DNA from: Pomphorhynchus laevis
Taxonomy: Eukaryota; Acanthocephala; Palaeacanthocephala; Echinorhynchida; Pomphorhynchidae
Assembly: GCA_012934845.2 (NCBI GenBank)
Contig: WNNJ02001556.1
Location: 1-64,000, forward strand
Length of the DNA stretch: 64,000 nt
Direction of reading: 5' to 3'
A model generated the notes under the pieces. That model saw only the letters and a program-made list of their open reading frames with translations, was not told the origin of the DNA and made no database searches. Positions 46,569 through 57,816 of the stretch are shown here, one piece after another (the first letter of the stretch is position 1; the number at the start of each line of letters is the position of its first letter). The position numbers were made by a program, and so were the translations under genes.

Positions 46569-47754
46569 CTGCTGTATGATCATAACCTGTGAGTATAATA
46601 TCGTGCCCGATCAGAAAAAATTAAGATTACAGATGCAATCAAGTTTTCCTATAAAATCAATACCTGTAAGGATAAAATCGTGCAACAATCAGAAAAATTT
46701 CAGCTTACATATGCAATCAAGTACAATTAAAAACATTCATTACAAGTTGCAGCACGGAAAACCAGTGATCCGGCAAGCGAATTACATAACTAGGTAAGTT
46801 TCTTATAGATCGTTAGAATACGATCCCTTAACAAAATAATATACAGAAATGTATATCTAAACCACTGGAGAAGCCAGCCTAGTGGATATAGCGTTGAATC
46901 TCGATACAGACGTCCTGCGTTCTAATCCGATCAGCATCAGTGTACGGAGAAAGCAGATAATAAGGATCGAAACGTGAAATGTAGGTCTGGGTCAGTAGCT
47001 GATGAGACTTACCCAGACTGATTAGTAGCGTCCTGCTGTATCAAGAATAGGAACAATACCTGTGAGGATAATATCGTGTCCAATCAGAAAAATTTCAGCT
47101 AACAGATGCAATCAAGTACAATTAAAAACATTCATTGTAAGTATCAGATTGAAAAATTAGTGATCCGGCTAGCGAATCACACAACTAGGTAGGTTTCCAG
47201 TAGATCGTTAGAATACGATACCCCACCAAAAGTAATATACAGAAATGTATATCTACACAACTGAATAAGCCAGCCTAGTGAATGTAACGTTGAATCGCAA
47301 TACAGACGTTCTGGGTTCAAATCCGATCAGCATCAGTGTACGTAGATATTAGATGACAAGGGTCGAAACGTGAAATGTAGGTCTGGGTCAGCAGCTGATG
47401 AGACTTACCCAGACTGATTAGTAGCTTACTACTGTATCAAAAATAAGATCAATACCTGTAAGGATAATATCGTGTCCAATCAGAAAAATTTCACATTACA
47501 GATGCAATCAAGTGCAATTACAAGCATTCATTGCAAGTGGCAGCATGAAAAACCAATGATCCGACTAGCGGATCACATAACTAGGTAGGTTTCTAATAGA
47601 TCGTTAGAATACGATCCCCTACCAAAAGCAATATACAGAAATGTATATCTACACCACTTGAGAAGCTAGCCTAGTGTTGTAGCGTCGAATCACGATACAG
47701 ACGTCAGCCTAGTGGATGAAGCGTTGAATCGCGATAAAGACGTCCTGAGTTCAA

Positions 47755-49510
47755 TACACGTCATATACACTCGACAGATTGTTCATACCTAGTGGCCGAC
47801 AATGGGTCAATCTTGACCTCCCCAACTGATGTAGCTGCCCATTTTATGGACTATTTCGCTATCAAAGAAGATAGAGTGTCGATCCCCGATGGTATAATTC
47901 AAACTAAACACAATGTACTTATACCTAGAGTAGTCATATCTAACATTGAATTTAGCGATGAAGAGGTACTGCACGAGCTACTTAAATTACCCCGCAACGC
48001 CGCGTCAGGTCCTGACCATATACCTCCAATACTCTTAAAGGAATTGGCCCATGCAATATACGTTCCCTTAGCTTCTATTTTTAGAAGTTCACTAAACACA
48101 GGTTATCTACCATTTGATTGGACTAAGGCTATTGTACGTTCAATTTTCAAGAAAGGGGATAAATCCCAGGTTTCCAACTACCGTCCCATCAGTCTCACAT
48201 CTGTAGCTTGTAAGGTATTAGAAAAATTGATTCTTCGTCACCTTAGCGCTTTCGTTGAAGCTAACAATCGCCTCAGCCCCAGTCAGCATGGATTTAGGCC
48301 AAATCGCTCAACGGTAACGAACCTTGTAAAAGCGAGAGCAAGCTGGGTGGATTCGACGAGGAGTGGTTCCAAAGTAGATGTGATATTTATAGACTTATCG
48401 AAAGCATTCGATAGAGTTATTCCCAATTTGCTAGTAAACAAATTATCTAACATTGGTGTACGGGGCTCTTTGTTACGCTGGATTCAATCATTCGTAAGCA
48501 ACCGCTCGTTTGCAGTACGCATAAGCCATTATCTTTCTGGTTACTCAATGATGACGACAGGCGTCCCGCAGGGATCGGCCATTAGTCCGACTCTCTTTAA
48601 TATATATGTAAATGATATTACAAACAACTTGACGTCGGAATGTGTTACCTACGCAGATGATATTAAGGTTTGGAGGCGAATCATTGATGATTCCGATGTT
48701 AGCGCTCTTCAAAAAGACCTGGATTCCATAAATAAATGGTGTATATCTAATGGGCTGATGATAAATGCGACTAAATGTAGACATATGCGGATCGGCTCCC
48801 CAGACATTCGTTACTCTTATAAAATTGGAAACATGTCGATTGATTCTACAGATAAAATCGATGATTTAGGGGTATCTACGCTTAATACGCTCGATATGAG
48901 CGCTCACGTAAATAAAGTTTCGGCCAATTGCCGTCGTACTATTGGCATCATTAAGCGATCTTTTGGATCACTAGAGGCATGTAGCTTCAGAATAATATAC
49001 AAGGCCCTCATCGAATCTCGAATGCTATACGCATCTCCCGCAGCGTATCCACATCTGTGCAAGAACATTGTGGCTTACGAATCAATTCTCCGGTCGGCTA
49101 CCCGTCTTGTTCCCACTTTCAAAGACTCCCGTTTGACCAGAAGTTAGAAATCCTAGGTGTTTCAACGGTTTGTGAAAGTTTGGTAAAAGCTGATATTATG
49201 CTGGTATGGAGGGCAATTTTATCCCCTCATGTTTTGCCTACGCAACTCCAAGAAATTACGTGTACATCGACTAACGCTCAAACATCGTAGAAAAGTCCAT
49301 CGACACTATCAGGATATCAGAGATCGAGTAATAAACAGTTGGAACAGACTCCCGTCATCTGCAATTGAATGCCGGAACATCCGAGAATTTCGGCGTGCGC
49401 TGAACAGTGTATCGCTCTCATAGGAAGTCGAACCTGATTTGCATTTTTTTGTTTTACTGACATTGTACTTTTTTTACATTGAGATCCAGCCAAACGCTCA
49501 TCGGCTGTTG
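47755..49510 (+). mobile_element. LINE family E, 5'-truncated copy
   Basis: RT of an APE-type LINE. The open frame 47792-49147 has SNYRPISLTSVACKVLEKL, QHGFRPNRST, VIFIDLSKAFDRVI, TGVPQGSAISPTLFNIYVND and VTYADDIKVW. Two frame changes (near 49135 and 49260) separate it from KVHRHYQDIRDRVINSWNRL and the stop near 49424. The 3' end has an AGCC/GGCT stem and a TAA-repeat tail joining the array at GGGTCG. The endonuclease is missing. Insertion removed about 50 bp of the array unit rather than leaving a clean duplication. Confidence 0.9.
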
Positions 49511-49744
49511 TATACTAATAATAATAAGGGTCGAAACGTGAAATGTAGGTCTGTGTCAGCAGCTAATGTGACCCACCCAGACTGATTAGTAGCATCCTGC
49601 TGTATCAAAAATAAGATCAATACATGTAAGGATAATACGTGGCACAATCAGAAAATTTCTTTTATATTTTAAAGTAATAGAACTGAGTGTATATTCATTA
49701 ATTTCGCGCTGTCGGTTCTCTTTCACCTTTGTGTAAAGCACATT

Positions 49745-52558
49745 TTGTAAATATTATAATATTATTATTATTATTAAATACAACAGCAGCAAAAGAGCGT
49801 AGAGCTCGTACAGGCTGGGTACAGGGTTAAAAAAATATCAATGAAAATCCGATTGTTTTAAGTTAGTACATTCTTCAGATTTCTCTTGAAGGACAAAATA
49901 CTGGAGGCCGAAACCACTTGACTTGGTAGCTTATTCCAGCTTTTCCACGTTCGGTTGACAATTGTGTTAAATCTTCTTCGTGGACGAATGTGGGTCTTTA
50001 ACGTGAGGTGATGTCCCCTCAATCTGTTTGAATTTCGAAGTTCGAACAGTTTGCGACAAACATGTTCCCTCTGCCCTTTTTGAACATTAAGCGCTGTCCA
50101 CACAAACATTAAATCAGATGACTTTAAAGATTTCTTCACTGTGGTCACACCAAGTGCGTGAAGTCGAAAAATGAATGAGAGCTTGCGTTGGTTAGGTACA
50201 AGATGTGTGGCCTTGTGTAATATGGATTTGTACAGGTTCATCTCTGTCGTAGTTTGAGGGTGACAGGCAGGTGAAGCGTATCTCATTAAAGATAAGACAT
50301 AAGCATTGTAAATTAACTTAAAACTGGATGCGTCAAGCTGGCCAATGGTCCTTCTAATAATTCCTAAAATTCGATGGCATTTAGCAACTGTGTGACTGGT
50401 ATATGGGATGGTCGATAGGCTTCTATTTACGATCACGCCAAGGTCTTGAAATTCGGGAACTGTTTCAATTTCTCTTCCGTCAATGGTATATGACGAATTG
50501 ATGTGTAGATGTCCGATGCGCATATGTTTTGACTTATCGGGGTTCAATACCAGTCACCGTTGATTACACCATACCTTAATATTATCAATGTCTCTCTGGA
50601 GTATCATTGGATCTCGGCTATCGATTATTGGTCGCCAAATTTTCAAGTCGTCGGCATATAAACCACATGGACTTGAAATAGATGTAGTAAGCTCGTTAAT
50701 GTAAATAACGAAGATCAATAGACTGAGTATCGATCCCTGAGGAATACCGCGTCCAGGAGTTCTTGCCTTTGGCATATGTTTATTGGCCAATACAGTAATC
50801 TTTCGATTTCTAAGGAAGGAGTTAATCCAATTTAGGAGGGTTCCTATGATGCCGTAGTGTTCCTGCGTAATAAGGAGGACATCATAGTATATCCGATCAA
50901 ATGCTTTGCTGAGGTCGAAAAACAAAACATCAACATTAACTCCAGCCTCGGCATATCTGGTCCAATCACTTCTCGCAAGTATAAGTTTTGTGACAGTAGA
51001 TCTTCCTAGGCGGAAACCACGCTGGTTGTCGCAGAGTAATTGGTACCCTTCTAGGCGCCCGATGATTCGTTTAAAAAGCAGTTTCTCTAGCACTTTACAA
51101 GCAACGCAGGTAAGGCTTATAAGCCGATAGTTGCTTGCTAGATCATGGTCGCCTTTTTTGTAGCAAGGTCGGATTGTAGAACATTTCCAATCTGATGGTA
51201 TACGATCAATTTCAGCCTGTTGACAAGGAGAAATCGAATGTGATGTGTAAAGGTTCATATATTACTGGTGCAAGTTCCCGAAGAAGAATTGGAGGAATAT
51301 TGTCTGTCCTGCCGTAATTGATCGTGGTAGCTTTAAAAGTTCGTTAAGTACCTCAAATTTTTCAAATGGAGTAAATTCGTAACATGGATATTGAGCTGTG
51401 GAGACTCGGGGGCAATAATGACAGGTAGGACTTTCTAGCGTGAATTGATCGAGAAAATTATTGGCAATTGCTTTTCATCAAATGTGAGCTCAACGGTTTC
51501 ATAAATATAGAGTTGATCTCAGGGGTAGTTGATTTAAATGGGCTGATATGTTTGAACAATTTACTGGGATATCTTTTTGATGATCGACAAAGATTGGAAA
51601 CGAAGCATCTGCGTTTCTGACGTTCGAGTGCCGTTACTTGATTTCGTAATTCCATGTAATCGGTCCAAGAACAATTCCCTTCTTTGAATTTTTTGTAAAT
51701 TCTGTCTCTTGTGTTAACCATTTGTTTAATATGCGAGTCAAACCAAATGAGAATTTTGTGGGATGTGCGCTGACGTTTTAAAGAAGAGAAGTAATTTAGA
51801 GCATTGATCAAGGTAGATTTGAAATTTTCCCAGCACTGATCTATGCCAATTACATATGGATTAGGCCATTGAATGTTTCGAATAGCTTGCGTCATACTTG
51901 CGAAATTCGCTTTGAAGGGATTCAATTCGGGTTTTGCCGAGGGGGCTGTTTTAAAGAGACTGACAGAAAGCGCCAGCCTAATGACACAATGATCACTGTG
52001 GCCAATAGAGGGGCTGAGAGAGATTTCATCAATTGTGGGTTCCCCTCGTGATAAGCAGAGGTCTAAAATGGCAGATGATTGCTTCCTCCTTCTAGTGGGT
52101 TCGTGAATATGCTGGGTTAGATTGAGATCGTTGAACGTATCAAGGAGATTGGATGATTCAACATCACAACCATGTGTCGAAGTATATAGGTCCCAATTGA
52201 CATGAGGCATATTGAAGTCTCCTAGGATAATGATCGGTGATAAGCTTGTTAGGTGATGTCGTAAAGAGATGCCAATCTTTTCAGTTGCGGAGCGCGGAGA
52301 TCGGTAAAATAAACCGATTTTTAGTTTCTGTCTCTCAGGAGAACATACTGTTGCCCAAAGATATTCGTTGTATGAATCATCTGATACAATGCTGTGCTCG
52401 ATTATGGTTAACGGTTGCTTGACGTATAATATAACTCCACCTCCTTTTGAGGCGGTTCGATCCGATCGTATAACAAAGTAGCCTGGGATTGAGATTTCAT
52501 TATCAGATATATCGTTGTTAAGCAAGGTTTCGCTGAATGCTATGATGTTTGTGTTCAT
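49745..52558 (-). mobile_element. LINE family E', endonuclease to 3' end
   Basis: Relative of LINE E on the opposite strand. The endonuclease frame (52558-51458) has AFSETLLNND, SKGGGVILYVKQ, ILGDFNMPHVNWDLY and GHSDHCVIRLAL. The RT (51258-49858) has ASNYRLISLTCVACKVLEKL, VLFFDLSKAFDRIYYD, GRGIPQGSILSLLIFVIYIN and GLYADDLKIW. Lesions: a frame change between 51458 and 51258, and TGA at 50554-50556 (CNQR-stop-LVLN, where W is expected). The 3' end has GAGC/GCTC (49795-49807) and an ATT-repeat tail. No ORF1; the 5' side meets LINE B. Confidence 0.9.
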
Positions 52559-52646
52559 TGAATTAATAATAATGATACAAATTTATTTAATGTGGCAAAT
52601 GCGTACAAGCTGTACGCTTACAAGTCCACAAACAAAAATGAGAAAG

Positions 52647-55550
52647 TCAAGCAGTTAAATTGTTAAAATGGGATCGGATTTGTCGTTTGAAGCACTGCAG
52701 GGAAGTTGATTGGCGTATATGAATGGGCAGATGATTCCACGATAGAGGAGCAGCCACCAGGAAGGAGCGGAGTCCAAAGGAGGTAGAGTAGTTTGGGACA
52801 TGTAAAAGAAGGGAATTACAGGAACGCAAGGAACAGTAAACAGGACGGGAATTATCAAGAAAAGGAAGGTTGAGAAATGAAGGGGTATGAAAAGTTACAA
52901 GGCGGAAAGCAACGATAAGAAGACGAATTTGAACACGACAATAAATTGTAGGCAAATCGAGAGAAGCAAGATGGTAGGATGTGTGATCAAAACGACGAAG
53001 ACGGAGGAGAATTCGGACAGCTGCGTTGACGATGCGTTGTAGGGGAAGAAGAGTGGATTTAGGTGAGTTGGAAAATAGACTAAGACAATAATCGAGTCTA
53101 GAAAAAAGGAGAGATGATATGAGAGTCATACAAGAAGGGAAATCGATCAATCTACGAACTTGACGGAGGTTGCGGAGTATCAAGGTAGATGAGCGTACTT
53201 TATCTCTAACGAAAGGTTTAAGTGAAAGTCGGTTGTCAAAATGGAAGCCTAGGAAAACGAGATTATCAACGATAGGAAGAATTGTAGAATTTAATGATAC
53301 GGAGGGAGGTTCGAAGCCGAGGCGTCGAGGTAGGATCCACATAATTTTGGATTTATCAGGATTCAGAGAAAGGCGAAGGGAAGAAAGATGATTGGAAATT
53401 GAGACAAGACAGTCGGAAGCAGAAACACTAAGATCGTGAATACGATAAACAGGTGCATGAGCATAGATGAGAATGTCATCAGCATATTGCATAACATGGA
53501 AGTTAAATTTATGAGAAATCGAAGACAAATCACCAAGAAGAAGAGAGAAAAGTATAGGGCCTAATACGGAGCCTTGCGGAACACCGGACGGAATGGACGA
53601 AGGATGGGAGAGAGAAGAGTTAGAATATACGCGAAATGTACGGTTTGATAGATATGAAGAAAACCATGATACAGTGGGTAAAGAGAAGCCATAATCATGA
53701 CGAAGGCGATGGAGAAGAATCGAGTGATCGACGATGTCAAAAGCAGACGATAGATCAAGAGAAACTATGACACTACATAATTTATGATCGCGCGATATGA
53801 GTAAGTCGTTATAAACTTTAAGACATGCAATTTCGGTAGAGTAATTAGAGCGAAAAGCGGCTTGGAAGGGAGGAAATAAGTTTTAGGAATAGAGATATGT
53901 ATTAACTTGCTTAAGAACGAGACGCTCAAGGAGTTTAGAGAGGGTTGGGAGAAGTGAGATTGGACGGTACGAAGATGGTAGTGAAGAGTCGAGAGATTGC
54001 TTTTTGATGATAGGACGAACAGTGGCGCATTTCCAGATGGAAGGAAATGTACGGCTACGGATTGACGAGTTGAACAATGTGGTTAGGAAGGGTAAGATAA
54101 AAGTGCAGATATTTTTAATTAAGTGAGTGGGAATTGGGTCAGAAGGAGAGGTTTTATTAGGTAATGACAGCAGAACCGAAGAAACTTCATCAGACGAAAC
54201 GGGAAGAAGGTGGAATAGTTCTGGGAGGGAAGTATTTAAAGATAAGAGTTGGTACAAGGGGGCTATGGGTAGTAGGGAAAGTAAATTAGATAGCTTAGTT
54301 TGTAGATAAGAAGAAAATTCATCAGGATTTATATTACAAGGGGTAGATGATCGTGAAAGAATTGAGTTTAAGATTTTCCAATGAGATTTCGAGTTGGAAG
54401 ATGACTCGAGTTGATTTCGCCAAAAGAGAGTACGTTTAGTACGTATAAGAATGAGATGTGAACGGCGTTGAGAAAAGTAGGAATCACGAAGATTTGGAGG
54501 GAGTGAGTTGGGTGAACGTTTAAGAAAGCGTTTATACATACGAAAAGAGTGATGGAGTCGACGCTTAGAAAGACTACAGTCAGAATCGAACCAGGGAGCA
54601 TGGCGCAAGCGCTGGGAACGTCGAAGTCGACTAGGTAGAAGGTTATTGAGGATCGACGTAAGTTCAGAATCAAACAGAATGCAGAGATCATCGGGAGAGA
54701 GATAGTTAAGAGGAAGTGAAAAGAGTGAAGAATTGAGTAAGGCTGTGCAGAGAATAGGGATATCGAGAAGCTTCCAGGGTCGACTTGGTGTAGATAATGG
54801 TAAAGGCGGAGAAGGAGGATGGGGACGAGTAAGAGTGACAAGGAAATGATCGGACAAACCAGGATCAGTAATTGACAAGGAGGTATAGTCATTGAAGCAG
54901 TTAGGAACAGCAATGATGTCGAGAGCACCGCCGAGAATATGAGTTGGGCTTGTTGAAAGTAATTTATAGTTAAAATCAGAAAAAAGATTAGTTAAAGTGA
55001 TAGAGTCAGAGTCAGACGGGCGATCAAGACAAATGTTAAAGTCACCGAGAACAAAAGAAGGAGTATAAGACAATGAACAGTGAGACATTAGATCTGCAAG
55101 GTCGTTAAAGAAGATACGTGATGGGGCAACTGAACCTGGACGGTATACAATCACAAGTTCCAGAGGGAAAGGCGTTGATAATCTGCATATGAGTAATTCG
55201 AACGAGGTGTAACGGATGTTAACGTTGATTTTACGTAAAGACATTGGGTGACGAGCAATGGCAACAATACCGCCATGGTTAGACGCAGTAGATGTATGAG
55301 ATGTAATTTGACGAGCTGATTCAACTAGAGAACAACCAGAGCGACATAGACGACGAATAGCAAGATCGTCGGAGTCAGTGTGCCAGGATTCGGTAATGCA
55401 GAGAATATCGATAGATAATTGATCGAAGATATCGAGAAGCATATCAGCTTTATGAAGAATGGAGCGAGTATTGAATAGACTAAGACGAAAAGTATGCTTA
55501 GGAGCGAGATCGACTAGCGAAGAAGACAAGGGGGAGAGATGGGACGCCAT
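52647..55550 (-). pseudogene. LINE B ORF2: AP endonuclease + reverse transcriptase, one stop
   Basis: Frame of about 967 codons. Endonuclease, residues about 20-240: LSLFNTRSILHKADMLLDIF, CITESWHTDSD, NHGGIVAIARHP, FVLGDFNICLDRP, LSDHFLVTLTRP. RT from about 480: SSYRPISLLPTLSKLLERLV, SLDLSSAFDIVDHSILL, SGVPQGSVLGP, QYADDILIYAHA. The end reads LRSFLVAAPLSWNHLPIHIR. The only lesion I find is TAA at 53883-53885 (TYLYS-stop-NLF, where the copy at 16457 reads a serine codon); the frame is the same on both sides. The lesion separates endonuclease from most of the RT, so this copy could not supply its own RT, although it is otherwise young. Confidence 0.9.
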
Positions 55551-56839
55551 CGAATTTTTGGCCTTGTGTGAAGAACGTGAAAATTTCCGTTGATTTTACG
55601 TATAGATAAGGATGACTCGCCGTTTGTTTCACGTCGATGTTTTTCAATGCGAGCTAAATTGAGCTGGGCAATATCAGAAGGGGAGCGGTCAGGAAAGATA
55701 CGGCAAGTAGATGAAGTGGTAAGAAGTTTAAAACGTTGGGAGAGTACCGAAGAGGCATGTGAACTATGTCGGAAAACGATTTTTAAGAGTGGAGGACTGA
55801 GATGATTAGATTTAGTGGATTTGTTTAAACGAATAAAGGATACAGGAGCGATATTATTGAAGAGTGATGGGTTATCATCAGGAAGAATGGTTGCTAGGAT
55901 AGACCTGAAAGCAGATACATCATCATCGAGGCGAGATTGTGGAGAAGCAGATTCGGAAAGCTTTAAGTTTGATATGATTATACAGCGATCGCGCGAAGGA
56001 AAACGATTTCGTGGAAGTGGTGGACGGACAGAGCTGGTTGGAGTCGATGTAGATGAGCAGATAGAAGTGGAAATGACAGGGGTGCTTGATAAAGAATTAA
56101 TATTGGTTGGAGCAAGTGTGACAGGAGCGGGGTGTTGAATCGGTTGATCAGAGATGTGACTGGATATGATTTTAAATGAAGGATGTAACTTATTGGGAAG
56201 TGTTACGTGGGAGGTAGAGTAAGGAGAATTAAAATAGGTTGGGGCATGAGTGACAGGAATGGAGTGTTGAATTAGTTGATCGGAAATGTTACTGGAAATG
56301 ATTTTGATGGAAGGGTGTAAATTATTGAGAGGTGATACAGGGGGGGTCGAGTAAGGAGTTCGTGAGGAGAATAAAGAAGTTTGAGATTTATTTAGATTGG
56401 GGGAGGAATAGGAAAGAGGAGGTACGAGATGAAAAGCTTTGCCGTTAGCATTGTTAGAATGAGAAAGATTAATGGAAGTTTGGTACGTAGTTGAACGAGG
56501 AGTGTGTGAGAGAGTAGGTTCAATAATGGGATTATATGATGCGAAGTCAGGTGTTGATGCGAGGGAAACATCTAAAACAGCATTGGTCTGAGTGGTAGTG
56601 TGTGATACAGGAGTAGATGAGCAGGATAACTGTAGTAGTCGTACTGATGTACAAAAACCGCAAGTGAAATGTTTACATTTATACACCGAGTGGTCGGATA
56701 TTTTAACACGAACAAGTGTCCATACATCGCAATCTTTGGAATCGCATCCAACTTCAAAGCTGGTATAACCATCATTGCATTCAGATGTGGAAGATTGTTG
56801 ATCAGGAACAGGGATCTGAGATCGCGCTTTTTTAGACAT
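55514..56839 (-). CDS. LINE B ORF1 protein (PHD-like finger)
   Basis: Intact 441-codon frame, ATG 56839 to TAG. Residues about 18-65 form a Cys-rich finger (SECNDGYTSFEVGCDSKDCD, then VWTLVRVK, KHFTCGFC) comparable to the PHD-type finger of CR1 ORF1 proteins. A long Ser/Thr/Pro-rich middle (about 80-285) is low-complexity and probably disordered. The C-terminal part (CIIISNLKLSESASPQSRLD, VSFIRLNKST, LKIVFRHSSHASSVLSQRF) parallels LINE A ORF1 and probably binds RNA. ORF2 begins 37 bp before the stop in another frame, an overlap typical of coupled translation. A second, ORF1-only relative lies at 40910-41567. Confidence 0.88.
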   Translation of the reverse strand: MSKKARSQIPVPDQQSSTSECNDGYTSFEVGCDSKDCDVWTLVRVKISDHSVYKCKHFTCGFCTSVRLLQLSCSSTPVSHTTTQTNAVLDVSLASTPDFASYNPIIEPTLSHTPRSTTYQTSINLSHSNNANGKAFHLVPPLSYSSPNLNKSQTSLFSSRTPYSTPPVSPLNNLHPSIKIISSNISDQLIQHSIPVTHAPTYFNSPYSTSHVTLPNKLHPSFKIISSHISDQPIQHPAPVTLAPTNINSLSSTPVISTSICSSTSTPTSSVRPPLPRNRFPSRDRCIIISNLKLSESASPQSRLDDDVSAFRSILATILPDDNPSLFNNIAPVSFIRLNKSTKSNHLSPPLLKIVFRHSSHASSVLSQRFKLLTTSSTCRIFPDRSPSDIAQLNLARIEKHRRETNGESSLSIRKINGNFHVLHTRPKIRWRPISPPCLLR

Positions 56840-56930
56840 GACCTTTTATTGATAGATTGAGTTCAATCCGCGAGCGTAGCGAGTGAAATTGACAGGAATT
56901 CTCTGGAATGTATGTTTATTAGTTATCAAT

Positions 56931-57099
56931 TTTTTTTTAATTTTTTTTAATTAACGAGACACAATATTTCGTCAAATTTGTTGTACAAATTTTTCGTCAA
57001 ATTTTTTGTAAATTAATTTAATTTCATGTTAAAATAAAAAATGGGTTTCTACGTGTATCTCTCGATCGATATATTATCAACATAGTTTAACACTTGTAT
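56931..57099. other. AT-rich spacer
   Basis: Poly-T and TTTTCGTCAAATTT-type simple repeats; nothing else seen. Confidence 0.5.
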
Positions 57100-57733
57100 G
57101 TTGTAGCAATATCGATAAATGACTCATATAAGGATCTTGGTGTTTATGTACGATAAGATTTAAGAACTCGCATGCATACCGACTTCGTGTGCCACATGTC
57201 AGACGAGTCGTTGGTATTCGCTCCCGGTCGCTTTTAAACTTCGATATTTCTTGTTTTATGACCCTTTATAACACTTTGATTCTAAGTGTGATTCTAACAC
57301 TGATTCTAACATTATGCTGTTACTTTATTACTAAGGAAGAATGTAATCGCCTAGAAAATGTTTATCACTCCGCCACGAGATTAGTCCGTACTGTCAGACC
57401 TTTGGAATATATGGATAGACTTAAGTATCTAAAAATACATAGTTTTAATTTCATGTGCATTCGTGCTGATGTGTGCCTCGTATGGCATATTTTACATACT
57501 AAGGATCATTCATTGCGTCACTTGTTGAGATTGTGAGATCAGCCCTCATTACGCGGATATTCCTTAATGCTTGGAACACTACGCGTATGCCACATCCGTC
57601 TCTTACTGTTTGCACAGAGTTGTATCGGCATGGATCCAACTTTCCGATACGACTGTTAACTCTCGTAATATTCATGCGTTCAAGCTGGAGTTGGATAAAG
57701 ATTTAGCCAAGATAATCGATTGCGATCTGTGAA
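57100..57733 (+). mobile_element. LINE fragment (RT C-terminus)
   Basis: Readable blocks are SYKDLGVYV, VRRVVGIRSRSLLNF, ECNRLENVYHSATRLVRTV and MCIRADVCLVWHILHTKDHS, typical of the thumb/C-terminus of an APE-type LINE like A and E. Several frame changes; it ends ~85 bp upstream of the AIG1-like start codon. Confidence 0.78.
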
Positions 57734-57816
57734 GTTTTACTTTGATTTTCTGTAATGCAACTTGTGTCTTTAACTCACTGTATTGTCTATATAATAATTT
57801 TTTAGATAAATAAAAA

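Larger units (their letters stand above)
41660..49665 (+). repeat. ~396-bp tandem repeat array with tRNA-like and hammerhead-like parts
   Basis: Five to six head-to-tail units, marked by ACTGATTAGTAGC at 41691, 42087, 42607, 47017, 47413 and 49581. Undisturbed periods are 396 bp. Each unit carries a tRNA-like stretch with box A (CAGCCTAGTGGA) and, ~33 bp on, box B (GAGTTCAAATCC), then GGGTCGAAACG and about 25 bp further CTGATGAGAC inside a GTCTGGGT/ACCCAGAC hairpin. The array is interrupted by a Gypsy element (42628-46568) and LINE E (47755-49510). No protein is encoded. It resembles tRNA-derived SINEs or retrozyme-type tandem repeats. Confidence 0.85.
52565..56930 (-). mobile_element. LINE family B, full-length copy
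   Basis: CR1/L2-like LINE with leader, ORF1, ORF2, 3' hairpin GCGTAC/GTACGC (52601-52617) and an ATT-repeat tail (52562-52575). The 5' end carries TCTGGAATGTATG near 56904, as in the copy ending near 41650. ORF2 starts at ATG 55550, inside ORF1, whose stop is at 55514. It abuts the 5' side of LINE E'. Confidence 0.92.

Noticed and set aside
17373-50556. TGA at tryptophan positions in several LINE copies, suggesting a recoded TGA
   Set aside because: RpS6 uses TGG for tryptophan, the AIG1-like exon chain and LINE B ORF2 end naturally at TGA, and the LINE copies also carry frame changes; ordinary decay (TGG to TGA) explains it.
53561-53758. Apparent frame change in LINE B ORF2 shared with the copy at 16457
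   Set aside because: The main frame of the 52565-56930 copy is open through this stretch (RTFRVYSNSSLSHPSS then GVPQGS); only the copy at 16457 lacks two bases there.
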